The translations under genes were made by a program, and so were the position numbers. Positions 39,007 to 47,973 of a stretch of 64,000 nt of DNA are shown here, piece by piece (position 1 is the first letter of the stretch; each line of letters opens with the position of its first letter). The notes under the pieces were generated by a model. That model was not told the DNA's origin. It was given only the letters and a program-made list of their open reading frames with translations, and did not search any database. This DNA is from Clostridia bacterium. GTDB lineage: Bacteria; Bacillota; Clostridia; Peptostreptococcales; Acidaminobacteraceae. The DNA lies in contig JAFGVN010000026.1 of NCBI GenBank assembly GCA_016937975.1, positions 1-64,000 on the forward strand, written 5' to 3'.

Positions 39007-39411
39007 ATGAGCTCAATGTATAAATTGGAAATCGTAACACCAGATAAAAGCTTTTTCGACGAAGACGTGGAGATGACTATCATCAGAACGACTGAAGGCG
39101 ATATAGGTATTTTAAAGGATCATGAACCTGTTGTTGCTCCGGTAGCGGTTGGTTCAATCAAAATCAAGCAAAATGGTGAATTTAAGCTTGCTGCGTGTTC
39201 AGGTGGTTTTCTTACAATCGATGATGAACGTGTAATTGTGATTACTGATGCTGCTGAATGGGCAGAGGAAATTGATATACAAAGAGCAGAGGAATCTGCT
39301 CAACGTGCTGAAAGACGATTGAATGAAAAACAAGGGGAACTGGATGTTCTTAGAGCAAAAATTTCTCTAGAGCGCGCCATGAATAGAATTCGAATTTCAA
39401 AAAATATTTAG
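39007..39411 (+). CDS. atpC: ATP synthase F1 subunit epsilon
   Basis: Epsilon subunit, 134 residues: an N-terminal beta barrel with the typical EGDIGILKDHEP, and a C-terminal two-helix region (about 88-134) that can inhibit ATP hydrolysis. AAGGAGG precedes the ATG. Last atp gene; five tandem terminators follow. Confidence 0.97.
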   Translation: MSSMYKLEIVTPDKSFFDEDVEMTIIRTTEGDIGILKDHEPVVAPVAVGSIKIKQNGEFKLAACSGGFLTIDDERVIVITDAAEWAEEIDIQRAEESAQRAERRLNEKQGELDVLRAKISLERAMNRIRISKNI

Positions 39412-39421
39412 TGAATAAAAA

Positions 39422-39567
39422 GAAAGCGCCTAGCGCTTTCTTTGCTTTTTTGAAAGCGCCTAGCGCTTTCTTTGCTTTTTTGAAAGCGCTTAGCGCTTTC
39501 TTTGCATTTTTGAAAGCGCCTAGCGCTTTCTTTTCATTTTTTGATAACGCCTAGCGCTTTCTTTGTT
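39422..39567 (+). repeat. Array of five tandem 30-bp terminator units
   Basis: Five head-to-tail units start at 39422, 39452, 39482, 39512 and 39543. Each holds an 8-bp stem GAAAGCGC/GCGCTTTC with a three-base CTA or TTA loop, followed by a T-rich tail (TTTGCTTTTTT type). Units 1-4 have perfect stems; unit 5 (GATAACGC arm) has two mismatches and is decaying. Each unit looks like a full intrinsic terminator on the plus strand only. The array lies 10 bases after atpC. The rest of the 363-base gap to the next gene holds a promoter at 39689-39717 and no gene. Confidence 0.9.
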
Positions 39568-39688
39568 TCAATGTATAATACGCTACTTTGGTTTTAGTAA
39601 ATGAGCTAGATGTAATGTAAATAGATAAGGTGGTTGTAATTCTACTAAATTGGCAGTAGAATGAATAAGCAATGACCGTGTATCAACT

Positions 39689-39717
39689 TTTACAAATATG
39701 GGAATTAATTGTATAAT
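39689..39717 (+). promoter_or_regulatory. Promoter of the H-NOX chemoreceptor gene
   Basis: TTTACA (39689-39694) and TATAAT (39712-39717) with a 17-base spacer, giving a leader of about 50 bases. A second TATAAT at 39747-39752 lacks a -35 partner. Confidence 0.7.
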
Positions 39718-39774
39718 ATTAGATGAATAACTCGTGTGTAAAAGGGTATAATGCTTCCAAAGGAGTGTGATAAT

Positions 39775-41583
39775 TTGAAGGGTACAGTAGTAACTACTTG
39801 GGTAAAAACGTGTCGTAAAATTTATGGTGACACAGTTGTAAATGCAGCAATAAATGAAGTACATTTAGAAAATAATGGTGTCTATTCACCGCTTGTAGAC
39901 GTAAGTGATGACAAGGTTTTTAGTTTTATCAAAGCAATAGCATCAAAATCAAAAAATAAATATGATGATGTATGGGGAAAAATTGGTCTGGATAATATTG
40001 TTACATTCAGTTCAAATTATCCTGCGTTTTTTAGACATAAGCACGCCTTTCATTTTTTAAGCTCAATGAATGATGTACACCAAATTGTTCGTAAGAGGTT
40101 TAAAGGTTCAAACCCACCAGGATTAGATATGGAGCCTTTGAGAGGCAATAAGGCGAAATTTACATATCGTTCAAAAAGAGGAATGTTTCCTTATTTTCTT
40201 GGATTGGTAGAGGGTGTTTCAAAGCATTTTAATGAGAAAATTGAAGTTAAAGAATTAAGCAGAACAAATGATACTTTAGAATTGGAATTAACTTTTGAGT
40301 ATGAAACTGAAGTGGTCAAGAATTATCGACTAAACCGTTTTTTAACCTTTGGTTTTATAAAAAGTACCAGTTTAAAACTGGCATTGTTATCTGTGATTTT
40401 AACACTTTTTATAGTAGCACCGATGTCTTTACTAACTGATCGTGTGGATATTGTAACGGCATTGATATCAGCTGGCCTTGGCGGTTTGATGGTTTTCATT
40501 TCATCAAAATTGATTCATAGACCTTTAAGTTATGTTCTTGAAGAGCTGAGAGAGTTGAATAATCATAGCTTTGGTAAAAAAATAAAAGTTAAGACAGGCG
40601 ATGTTTACGAACTTATTTTTGAAGAGTTTAACAATTATAGAAGTATTACATCAAAAGATTTTGTTGGATTCAACAATATGTCGGACGAAATGAATACTTT
40701 TAGTGATGAATTGGCAAATATTGCAAGCAATATGACATTAACTTCAGATGAAATTTCAGATGTTGTTGAACAGTTAGCTGAGGCTGCAACGAATCAAGCT
40801 CATGAAACAGAATCTTCTATTAACACATTAAGTGAAAACATTGAAGAAGTTAAAAATATTGCAATGGAAGAAAACAGTAACAAGGAATTGCTTGAAGCTT
40901 CAGTTGGTAAAATAGAATCAAGTTTTACAAATGTTGAAAGAACTGCAGAAGAAATTAATCAGGTTTTGAAACAATTTGGTGTTGTAAAGGAAAATGGTAT
41001 CAAATTAAAGAGCTCTGCTCAAAACATTACAGATATTGTATCTATTGTTTCTAGCATTTCAGAGCAAACCAATTTGTTGGCTTTAAACGCTTCTATTGAA
41101 GCTGCAAGAGCTGGTGAAGCAGGTAGAGGTTTCGCAGTGGTAGCAGAAGAAGTAAGAAAGTTGTCTGAAGAAACCAGTAGGGCAGTTGATCGCATTAATA
41201 CGAGTTTGAACCAATTTGTCCGTGAGATTGAAAATCTCGTAGGAGATGTTGATAAGCAATATAATGTATTGGAAAATGAGAATGGTCAATTATCAAAAGC
41301 TGTTGATGAATCTTCTGAGGCTAAATCGACCATCAAGGAAGTTGCAAATGTAATGGTAATTACATCTAAAAAACTTATGGACGAAACTGCAAAGATTGCA
41401 AAAGTATTTACAAACATTGAATCACTTGCTGCAATTGCAGAAGAAAACTCAGCTTCATCTGAGCAAGTAAGTTCAAATGTAAGTGTCTATACAGATCAAA
41501 TAAAAGAATTATCGAATAACATTAAGGACTTCAAGGCATTAACAAATGAATTTAGTAAGGAATTAAGTGTTTATAAATTTTAA
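39775..41583 (+). CDS. H-NOX haem-domain methyl-accepting chemotaxis protein
   Basis: A 602-residue chemoreceptor with an N-terminal H-NOX gas-sensing haem domain (1-185), two membrane segments (about 200-222 and 229-248), and a C-terminal MCP signalling domain with the invariant tip [20 protein letters not shown] key residues match, at the same positions, the protein of Thermoanaerobacter/Caldanaerobacter tengcongensis as I recall it: proximal His102, Pro115, haem-propionate YxSxR (Tyr131, Ser133, Arg135), and the distal Trp9, Asn74 and Tyr140 that stabilise bound O2. It should therefore sense O2, and probably NO. The start is TTG with AAAGGAG 9 bases ahead, beginning MKGTVV as family members do; an ATG at 39751 has no site. 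Confidence 0.93.
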   Translation: MKGTVVTTWVKTCRKIYGDTVVNAAINEVHLENNGVYSPLVDVSDDKVFSFIKAIASKSKNKYDDVWGKIGLDNIVTFSSNYPAFFRHKHAFHFLSSMNDVHQIVRKRFKGSNPPGLDMEPLRGNKAKFTYRSKRGMFPYFLGLVEGVSKHFNEKIEVKELSRTNDTLELELTFEYETEVVKNYRLNRFLTFGFIKSTSLKLALLSVILTLFIVAPMSLLTDRVDIVTALISAGLGGLMVFISSKLIHRPLSYVLEELRELNNHSFGKKIKVKTGDVYELIFEEFNNYRSITSKDFVGFNNMSDEMNTFSDELANIASNMTLTSDEISDVVEQLAEAATNQAHETESSINTLSENIEEVKNIAMEENSNKELLEASVGKIESSFTNVERTAEEINQVLKQFGVVKENGIKLKSSAQNITDIVSIVSSISEQTNLLALNASIEAARAGEAGRGFAVVAEEVRKLSEETSRAVDRINTSLNQFVREIENLVGDVDKQYNVLENENGQLSKAVDESSEAKSTIKEVANVMVITSKKLMDETAKIAKVFTNIESLAAIAEENSASSEQVSSNVSVYTDQIKELSNNIKDFKALTNEFSKELSVYKF

Positions 41584-41585
41584 TC

Positions 41586-41615
41586 AAACTGCCTTTACAG
41601 GCAGTTTATTTTTTT
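41586..41615 (+). terminator. Terminator after the chemoreceptor gene
   Basis: A 9-bp stem AAACTGCCT/AGGCAGTTT with loop TTAC, then ATTTTTTT. Confidence 0.85.
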
Positions 41616-41645
41616 GGTAATTTTAAGTTAAGTGAGGAGGTTGAT

Positions 41646-42302
41646 ATGAAAGTTGCAGTCGTAGACGATGATAAAAACATAGCCCATCTACTTGAGTCTT
41701 ACCTAAAAAGAGGCCAATACGAAGTAGAAGTCTTTCATGATGGTATTTCCTTTTATCAATTTTTGAAAGGCAACAAGCCGGATCTAATCTTATTGGATGT
41801 AATGCTACCAGGGATTAATGGCTTTGAATTAAAAGAAAAACATATTTTTGATATACCTGTCATTTTTTTAACGGCCAAAAGTGATGTTGAAGACAAAATT
41901 AAAGGGTTGAAATTAGGTGCAGATGATTATATTACAAAACCCTTTGATGGACTTGAAGTTTTGGCAAGGGTTGAGGCTGTTCTAAGAAGGGTTAATCCTA
42001 TAGAACATCAAATTCTTACATTGCCAGGTGTTGTAATTGACAAGGACGCCTATGCCATCACTTATCATAATAAAGTACTCCATTTGCCACAAAAGGAATT
42101 TGAATTGTTTGTTTTTATGACCCATAACATCAACCATGTTTTCACAAGAGAACAGTTAATCGAGAAGATATGGGGTATTGATAGTTTATGTGATAATAGA
42201 ACGGTAGATGTACATGTGAAACGATTAAGAAGTAAGTTTACTGAAAATGACCCATGGGAGTTTAAAACGATTTGGGGTGTTGGTTACAAATTGGAGATGT
42301 AA
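41646..42302 (+). CDS. OmpR/PhoB-family response regulator
   Basis: A 218-residue two-component regulator. Receiver domain: acidic DDD at 7-9, phospho-acceptor Asp51 in LILLDVMLPG, and Lys in YITKPFDG near 100. A winged-helix DNA-binding domain follows (about 125-218) with the recognition segment NRTVDVHVKRLRSKF. GTGAGGAGG precedes the ATG. It ends 1 base before the histidine kinase gene. With the kinase and HtrA it resembles the CssRS secretion-stress module of Bacillus. Confidence 0.93.
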   Translation: MKVAVVDDDKNIAHLLESYLKRGQYEVEVFHDGISFYQFLKGNKPDLILLDVMLPGINGFELKEKHIFDIPVIFLTAKSDVEDKIKGLKLGADDYITKPFDGLEVLARVEAVLRRVNPIEHQILTLPGVVIDKDAYAITYHNKVLHLPQKEFELFVFMTHNINHVFTREQLIEKIWGIDSLCDNRTVDVHVKRLRSKFTENDPWEFKTIWGVGYKLEM

Positions 42303-42303
42303 A

Positions 42304-43710
42304 ATGAAATCACTTTTTTCAAAGTTTTTAATGATTGTATGTATTGTTTTGATCTTAAGCTTCTCAGTTATGTTCTTGAGTTTAAAAAACATGCTTGAAA
42401 ACCATTTTGTTGAGATGAAGGCTGAACAGCTCATCCACCATGCGGAAGGTATTCAAGAGACGTATATGAACAATAGAGTTTTTAATGGCTTGTCGACAGT
42501 CGATATAGAAAATGAAATGAATAATCTAGAACAATATTTTGATGCGGAAATATGGATTGTAGATCAAAGAGGTTATGTCTACATCACATCTGATGAACAA
42601 GATCTTGATAAAGTAAAATCTGAATTAAACATAAATGAAATTGCACAAATTTTTGATGGCAAAATTATTAATCGTGAAGGTCACTATCAAACTTTGTCAC
42701 AGGAAACTCTTATTACAATTGGCTATCCTATTAAGAATGCACAAGATGATGTTGTCTTTGCTCTTTACATTCACGTCCCAGTACCTGAGGTTCTTGAAGC
42801 GAATCAAGGATTGTTTCAGGTGACATTGTTTGCTTTCTTGATCATCTTGATGATGGCCATTGGAATTATTTTTGTTTTCACGAGAAAGATGATTAAAGAC
42901 ATCAAAAGGCTCAATAAAACAGTTGAAGCGGTTTCTAATGGTGATTACAACCAACGTTATGAAACCAAAAGGAAGGATGAAATTGGTCAGCTTAGCGTTC
43001 GTACAAATGAAATGGCAATTTCCCTAGAAGCTGCTGACGAATTCAGGAGACATTTCATTTCTGATATTTCTCATGATTTCAGATCGCCACTTACCAACAT
43101 TATTGGTTATTCTGAAGGCATTATAGATGGTACAATTCTCAAGGAGGACTATTTATCTTCCATCAGGGTGATTCGAGATGAAAGCAAGAGGTTGTTAAAA
43201 CTATCAGATAGTATTCTGACTTTAACAGATATTTCAAAACATAAGATGGAAATGACACCTATAAATTTGGAAGCAATGATACTACAAATTCTTGACTATG
43301 AGAAGTTGAAAATTGAACAGAAGTCTTTGACGATGGAAATTCAATTTCCTGAGAAACACTTTGATGTATATGGCGATGAGAACTTGATCCATAGGGTTAT
43401 TTATAATTTAGTAGAGAACAGTATTAAATTTGCACCTGAAGGAAGTGTGATTTATTTGGATGTTTTTAAAAAGGAACATCAAATTGTTTGTATCATAAAA
43501 AACAAAACCTATGATGAAGTTGATTTAAACAGAATATGGGATCGCTTTTCAAAAGGAGATACGTCGCGAAGTGAATTTGTATCCTCTTTTGGTTTAGGTT
43601 TATCCATTGTAAAAGAAATTTTGACTTTACATCATCAAGTGGCACAAGTATATTTTGAAGACCAATGGATATGCTTTGAATTTCATTTAGATATTTTCAA
43701 CAATCATTAA
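42304..43710 (+). CDS. Sensor histidine kinase
   Basis: A 468-residue membrane kinase. Seen: membrane segments at about 8-28 and 160-185 with an extracytoplasmic sensor loop between them, a HAMP linker (about 186-238), the phosphorylated His257 in DISHDFRSPLTNI, then a HATPase domain with NLVENSIKFAP and FGLGLSIVKEI. Partner of the regulator directly upstream. The start at 42304 follows GGAGATG in the regulator's end. Confidence 0.92.
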   Translation: MKSLFSKFLMIVCIVLILSFSVMFLSLKNMLENHFVEMKAEQLIHHAEGIQETYMNNRVFNGLSTVDIENEMNNLEQYFDAEIWIVDQRGYVYITSDEQDLDKVKSELNINEIAQIFDGKIINREGHYQTLSQETLITIGYPIKNAQDDVVFALYIHVPVPEVLEANQGLFQVTLFAFLIILMMAIGIIFVFTRKMIKDIKRLNKTVEAVSNGDYNQRYETKRKDEIGQLSVRTNEMAISLEAADEFRRHFISDISHDFRSPLTNIIGYSEGIIDGTILKEDYLSSIRVIRDESKRLLKLSDSILTLTDISKHKMEMTPINLEAMILQILDYEKLKIEQKSLTMEIQFPEKHFDVYGDENLIHRVIYNLVENSIKFAPEGSVIYLDVFKKEHQIVCIIKNKTYDEVDLNRIWDRFSKGDTSRSEFVSSFGLGLSIVKEILTLHHQVAQVYFEDQWICFEFHLDIFNNH

Positions 43711-43732
43711 TTTGTTCATAATTTGTTCATAA
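43711..43732. promoter_or_regulatory. Tandem 11-bp direct repeat, probable response-regulator site
   Basis: TTTGTTCATAA occurs twice in succession, one helical turn apart, directly after the kinase stop codon. OmpR-family regulators bind such direct repeats as tandem dimers. The second copy covers the -35 position of a promoter whose -10 is TACAAT (43741-43746). It is inferred to be the target of the upstream regulator controlling the HtrA gene. Confidence 0.75.
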
Positions 43733-43734
43733 TT

Positions 43735-43761
43735 CCTCCTTACAATAAAAGTGTAAGGAGG
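43735..43761. promoter_or_regulatory. Perfect 10-bp inverted repeat covering the -10 element and the ribosome binding site of the HtrA gene
   Basis: CCTCCTTACA (43735-43744) and TGTAAGGAGG (43752-43761) form a perfect stem with a 7-base loop. The right arm contains the AAGGAGG ribosome site, and the left arm includes most of the -10 TACAAT. A transcript running in from the kinase gene would hide the ribosome site; one starting at the HtrA promoter (near 43753) would not. Confidence 0.65.
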
Positions 43762-43770
43762 TTATTTTAT

Positions 43771-45078
43771 ATGGACGAAAAAACAAAAGATGAATTTTTA
43801 GAAGAACATAAAGAGGCTTTATTCGAGGAACAAAATGTTGATCAAAGTGAACCAGATCTTGAAAAAGAAGAAAAGTTAAAAGATTATGGTGAGGAATTAT
43901 TTGTTGAAGAAACAATCATCAATAATTCTAAACCCGATGAGTATATTCAGAAGAGTAACATGAAATGGACCTTTGGTAGAGTCCTTGCTTTAGTATTAAT
44001 TGCTGCTTTAGCTGGTGGTGCAGGTTTTGGTCTAGGCACTAATTTTTCTCCAAAGGATGTGGTGCAAACTAGCGCTAATTATGATTCCTTTGCTAAGACC
44101 TTAAGACTATCAACAGCATTTAACACAGATCAAATGGATGCAGTTTCAGTTGCAGAAAAAGTTTCTCCATCAGTAGTTGCCATTACCTCTACTGTAGAGG
44201 TTCAAGATTTTTTTAGAACCATGACTACAGAAGGCCAAGGTTCTGGTGTAATTTATAAAATAGAAGATAATAAAATTTTGATTGTGACCAATCATCATGT
44301 AATTGAAAATGCAAAAGAAGTTGTCGTTGAGTTTTCAGATGGATCATCTGCTACAGCTCAATTAATAGGTTCAGATCCAGAGACTGACATTGCACTGATC
44401 TCCATTGATTTAACAGCGGTTTCTGAAAAAAGTATGTCTGCCATTAAACCTATTGAAATTGGTGACTCGGATGTTTTATTAGTTGGTGAATCTGTTATGG
44501 CTGTTGGTAATGCTTTGGGTTATGGTCGTACGGTTACAACTGGTGTAGTCAGTGCACTTAATAGAGAGCTACCCTTAATGAATGGTAAAATGAAATTGGT
44601 TCAAACGGATGCTGCAATCAATCCTGGTAACAGTGGTGGTGCTCTTGTCAATTCAACTGGTCAGTTAATCGGTATTAACACCATTAAAATAGCGGATACA
44701 AAAGTAGAAGGTATAGGATTTGCATTACCAATCAATGAAGTATTAAGAATAGCCGACCAACTCGATAAAGATGGCTATATCTCAAGACCATACTTAGGTA
44801 TTTATGGTAAGAATATTGATGATACCTTATCAAATCTTTATGAGCTTCCAATAGGCGTTGTCGTCATGGAAATTGTTGAAGGTAGTGGTGCTTCAGCATC
44901 TGATTTACAAACTGGTGATGTCATTATAAAATTTGATGATGTAAAAATTACAAACATGGATGATCTAGTGAAAGCTGTTGAAACTAAAACAGTAGGTGAC
45001 AAAGTTTCCTTGACTGTCGTCCGAGATGATGAAAAGAAAGTAATTGATATTACTTTAACTGAAAAAAATACAAACTAG
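43771..45078 (+). CDS. htrA: HtrA/DegP-family membrane-anchored serine protease
   Basis: A 435-residue protease handling misfolded proteins outside the membrane. Seen: an acidic cytosolic N terminus (1-64), one membrane segment (about 68-90), a trypsin-like domain with the triad His176 (TNHHVIEN), Asp206 (ETDIALI) and Ser288 (NPGNSGGAL), and one PDZ domain (about 340-430). The ATG at 43771 follows TAAGGAGG. It is controlled from its own promoter with direct repeats, most likely by the adjacent two-component system. Confidence 0.93.
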   Translation: MDEKTKDEFLEEHKEALFEEQNVDQSEPDLEKEEKLKDYGEELFVEETIINNSKPDEYIQKSNMKWTFGRVLALVLIAALAGGAGFGLGTNFSPKDVVQTSANYDSFAKTLRLSTAFNTDQMDAVSVAEKVSPSVVAITSTVEVQDFFRTMTTEGQGSGVIYKIEDNKILIVTNHHVIENAKEVVVEFSDGSSATAQLIGSDPETDIALISIDLTAVSEKSMSAIKPIEIGDSDVLLVGESVMAVGNALGYGRTVTTGVVSALNRELPLMNGKMKLVQTDAAINPGNSGGALVNSTGQLIGINTIKIADTKVEGIGFALPINEVLRIADQLDKDGYISRPYLGIYGKNIDDTLSNLYELPIGVVVMEIVEGSGASASDLQTGDVIIKFDDVKITNMDDLVKAVETKTVGDKVSLTVVRDDEKKVIDITLTEKNTN

Positions 45079-45132
45079 TATTTCACATACATTCCTTATA
45101 TATTGCCCTAAAATGATATGTAATTTAGAAAG

Positions 45133-45159
45133 ACCCGATATTTGCCCATCGGGTTTTTC
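45133..45159 (+). terminator. Terminator after the HtrA gene
   Basis: Stem ACCCGAT/ATCGGGT around an 8-base loop, then TTTTCT. Confidence 0.8.
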
Positions 45160-45285
45160 TAATTGTTCCTATCAACTTTGGAAATGAAGTCGGTGGTATG
45201 AAATGCAATGTGATGCAAGTATTGTATTTTCAAAGGTTTGCATGTTAAACATTGCTGAATTAAGCTTTGGAACTTTTCGTATTTC

Positions 45286-45314
45286 TTGAAAGTATACTTA
45301 ATATGATATATAAT
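45286..45314 (+). promoter_or_regulatory. Promoter of murA
   Basis: TTGAAA (45286-45291) and TATAAT (45309-45314) with a 17-base spacer, about 48 bases before the start codon. Confidence 0.7.
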
Positions 45315-45361
45315 TGTTTGTTGTATACACAATGTGAAACATTTAGATAGGAGGACTCCAA

Positions 45362-46624
45362 TTGGATAAATTGGTTGTAAATAAAAGTGGTCCCTTAACA
45401 GGGGAAGTAATTATTAGCGGTGCAAAAAATTCTGTGTTAAAGTTAATGGCAGCATCGATCATGGCCAATGAAACTTGTGTAATTGAAAATGTTCCTAATT
45501 TACAGGACGTACGTGTTATGGCAGATATTCTTAGAGCCCTTGGCATGAGTGTAGAGTGGGTAGAATCGAATGTTATTGAAATTACACCTGCAGAGCAATT
45601 GGAGATTGAACCACCTTATGATTTGGTTCAATTAATGCGTGCTTCCATTGTGACAATGGGTCCATTGATTGCTAAGGCAGGTCATGCAAGACTTGCGCAG
45701 CCAGGTGGTTGTGCCATTGGTGAAAGAAAAATAGATTTACATTTAAAAGGTTTTGCAGCACTTGGTGCTGATGTAAAACAAACACATGGTTATGTAGAAG
45801 GTATTTCAAATGGTTTAGTTGGAACAACCATCTATTTGGATTTCCCAAGTGTAGGTGCAACTGAAAACATTATGATGGCTGCAACTTTGGCTGAGGGTAC
45901 CACTATTATTGAAAATGCTGCAAAAGAACCTGAACTTGTAGATTTAGCAAACTTTATTAATAAATTAGGAGGCAATGTAAAAGGTGCTGGTACGGATACC
46001 ATTCGTATTAAAGGTGTTAAAAGCCTTGGCGGTACTAGACATGCTGTATTGCCTGATCGAATAGAAGCAGGAACATTTATGGTTGCAGCTGCTATTACAG
46101 GTGGCGATGTGATGATAAAAAATGTTATGCCAAACCATTTAAAGGCGATGACTGCAAAATTAATTGAAAGTGGTGCAGAAGTAGAAGTTTTTGATGACGC
46201 TGTTCACGTGAAGGCAACAACACCTTTGAAAGCAGTGGATATTAAAACATTACCTTTCCCAGGTTTTCCTACAGATATGCAAGCTCAATTTATGGCCCTA
46301 AATGCTGTTGCTGAAGGTACAAGTACAATCACTGAAACCATCTTCGAAAATCGTTTTATGCATGCTACTGAATTTGCCTTAATGGGTGCAAATATTAAAG
46401 TGGAAGGTCATAGTGCGATCGTACAAGGCTGTTCAGAATTAGAAGGCGCTAATGTAAAGGCTACAGATTTAAGAGCGGGTGCAGCCCTTGTAATTGCTGC
46501 ATTGGTAGCTGATGGTCCTACTACAATTCACAATATTTATCATATTGATCGAGGATACGATCGATTTGAAGAAAAGCTTATGAAACTCGGTGTTTCCATT
46601 GAAAGAATTGTAGGCAAATATTAG
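45362..46624 (+). CDS. murA: UDP-N-acetylglucosamine 1-carboxyvinyltransferase
   Basis: A 420-residue EPSP-synthase-fold enzyme catalysing the first committed step of peptidoglycan synthesis, transferring enolpyruvate from PEP to UDP-GlcNAc. Seen: SGAKNSVLKLMAAS, the fosfomycin-sensitive catalytic Cys117 in PGGCAIGERKIDLH, and FPTDMQAQFMALN. The start is TTG (MDKLVV) with AGGAGG upstream; no in-frame ATG fits the family start. Many Firmicutes have two murA genes; this one lies near mbl, as one Bacillus copy does. Confidence 0.96.
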   Translation: MDKLVVNKSGPLTGEVIISGAKNSVLKLMAASIMANETCVIENVPNLQDVRVMADILRALGMSVEWVESNVIEITPAEQLEIEPPYDLVQLMRASIVTMGPLIAKAGHARLAQPGGCAIGERKIDLHLKGFAALGADVKQTHGYVEGISNGLVGTTIYLDFPSVGATENIMMAATLAEGTTIIENAAKEPELVDLANFINKLGGNVKGAGTDTIRIKGVKSLGGTRHAVLPDRIEAGTFMVAAAITGGDVMIKNVMPNHLKAMTAKLIESGAEVEVFDDAVHVKATTPLKAVDIKTLPFPGFPTDMQAQFMALNAVAEGTSTITETIFENRFMHATEFALMGANIKVEGHSAIVQGCSELEGANVKATDLRAGAALVIAALVADGPTTIHNIYHIDRGYDRFEEKLMKLGVSIERIVGKY

Positions 46625-46632
46625 AGTATGAT

Positions 46633-46668
46633 TGCGATCATGAAATTATTATGATCGCATTATTTTTG
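46633..46668 (+). terminator. Terminator after murA
   Basis: A 9-bp stem TGCGATCAT/ATGATCGCA with a 9-base loop, then TTATTTTTG. Confidence 0.8.
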
Positions 46669-46770
46669 TTCAATGGGAATATACACTTATAGAATTTGAT
46701 AGAAAATTATGGGATTTTTTAAGAATAAAAAATTACTTTTATAATATTTATTAAAAACTGTGAAAATAGT

Positions 46771-46799
46771 TTCCCAAACAGTTGGATATATTGTACAAT
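46771..46799 (+). promoter_or_regulatory. Possible promoter of mbl
   Basis: TTCCCA (46771-46776) and TACAAT (46794-46799) with a 17-base spacer, leaving a leader of about 95 bases. The rest of the gap between murA and mbl is AT-rich, without a gene. Confidence 0.5.
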
Positions 46800-46898
46800 A
46801 GTATGGTAAGAGTGGCTTTTTAAGCAATTTTGAGGTTTCATGACCTTTTATGATAAAGAGAAATTAAGTGGTCAATAGAGATAATGAAGGAGTAATTC

Positions 46899-47939
46899 AT
46901 GTTGGGTTTAGGTGCTGAAATTGGTATCGATTTAGGTACAGCAAGCGTTTTGGTTTATATCAAAGGCAAAGGAATTGTTTTACAAGAACCATCTGTAGTT
47001 GCCATTGATAAAAACACAGATAAGGTATTAGCTGTAGGCTCTGAGGCAAGAAGAATGTTAGGTAGAACACCTGGCAATATTGTTGCAATTCGACCATTGA
47101 AAGATGGTGTCATCTCGGATTATGAAGTAACAGAAAGAATGTTAAGATACTTCATTAATAAGACATGTGGTCGCAAAAGATTTTTCAGACCAAAAACAAT
47201 AGTCTGTGTACCGAGTGGTGTTACAGAAGTAGAAAAAAGAGCAGTAGAAGAAGCAACAGAAGATGCTGGTGGCGGTAAGGTATATCTTATTGAAGAACCC
47301 ATTGCTGCAGCGATTGGTGCAGGATTGGATATAACAAAACCTGATGGCAATATGATCATTGATATTGGTGGTGGTACAACTGATATCGCTGTAATTTCAT
47401 TAGGTGGTATTGTTGTTTCAAAATCTATTAAAGTTGCTGGTGATAAGTTTGATGAATCCATTATCAAATATATGAGAAAAGCACATAACTTATTAATTGG
47501 TGAAAGAACAGCTGAAGATTTAAAAATCAATATTGGTACTGCTTCACCAAGAGGTAAATCTATAAAAATGGACTGTAGAGGTAGAGACTTAATTACAGGC
47601 CTACCAAAGAACATTACCGTAACCAGTGAAGAAATGTTAGATGCTTTAAAAGAACCTGTAAACGCAGTTTGTGATGCTGTTCATGCAGTACTTGAGAAAA
47701 CGCCTCCTGAACTTGCTTCAGACATTAGTTCTAGAGGTATTGTTATGACTGGTGGCGGTGCTTTATTACATGGTTTAAACAAACTCATTGAAAAGAGAAT
47801 GGGTATTCCTACATATATTGCAGAAGATGCAGTCTCTTGTGTGGCAAAGGGTACTGGCATGTCTTTAGAACATATTGATGTGTTGGAACAAACTTCTATG
47901 CGTTCCAGTGGACGTAGCTCAAGAAAAAATCGCTATTAA
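46899..47939 (+). CDS. mbl: MreB-family rod-shape protein (Mbl type)
   Basis: A 346-residue bacterial actin that guides side-wall synthesis from the inner face of the membrane. Seen: phosphate-1 motif GIDLGTASVLVYIKGKGIVL, phosphate-2 IIDIGGGTTDIAVISLGGIV, and the adenosine motif IVMTGGGALLHGL. The place before flagellar rod genes and fabZ corresponds to Bacillus mbl-flhO-flhP, supporting the Mbl assignment. AAGGAG precedes the ATG. The C terminus is Ser/Arg-rich. Confidence 0.93.
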   Translation: MLGLGAEIGIDLGTASVLVYIKGKGIVLQEPSVVAIDKNTDKVLAVGSEARRMLGRTPGNIVAIRPLKDGVISDYEVTERMLRYFINKTCGRKRFFRPKTIVCVPSGVTEVEKRAVEEATEDAGGGKVYLIEEPIAAAIGAGLDITKPDGNMIIDIGGGTTDIAVISLGGIVVSKSIKVAGDKFDESIIKYMRKAHNLLIGERTAEDLKINIGTASPRGKSIKMDCRGRDLITGLPKNITVTSEEMLDALKEPVNAVCDAVHAVLEKTPPELASDISSRGIVMTGGGALLHGLNKLIEKRMGIPTYIAEDAVSCVAKGTGMSLEHIDVLEQTSMRSSGRSSRKNRY

Positions 47940-47966
47940 TCCTGTTTTTACAGGATTTTTTTTATT
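47938..47966 (+). terminator. Terminator after mbl
   Basis: An 8-bp stem AATCCTGT/ACAGGATT with loop TTTT, then a long T run; it begins at the stop codon. Confidence 0.85.
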
Positions 47967-47973
47967 TTTGAGT

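Noticed and set aside
39422-39567. CRISPR-like array of 30-bp repeats
   Set aside because: There are no unique spacers; the units are directly contiguous and each is a hairpin with a T tract, so they are tandem terminators.
47120-47614. 164-codon antisense frame inside mbl
   Set aside because: It lies wholly opposite a strongly conserved gene, has no ribosome site, and its composition mirrors the mbl codons.
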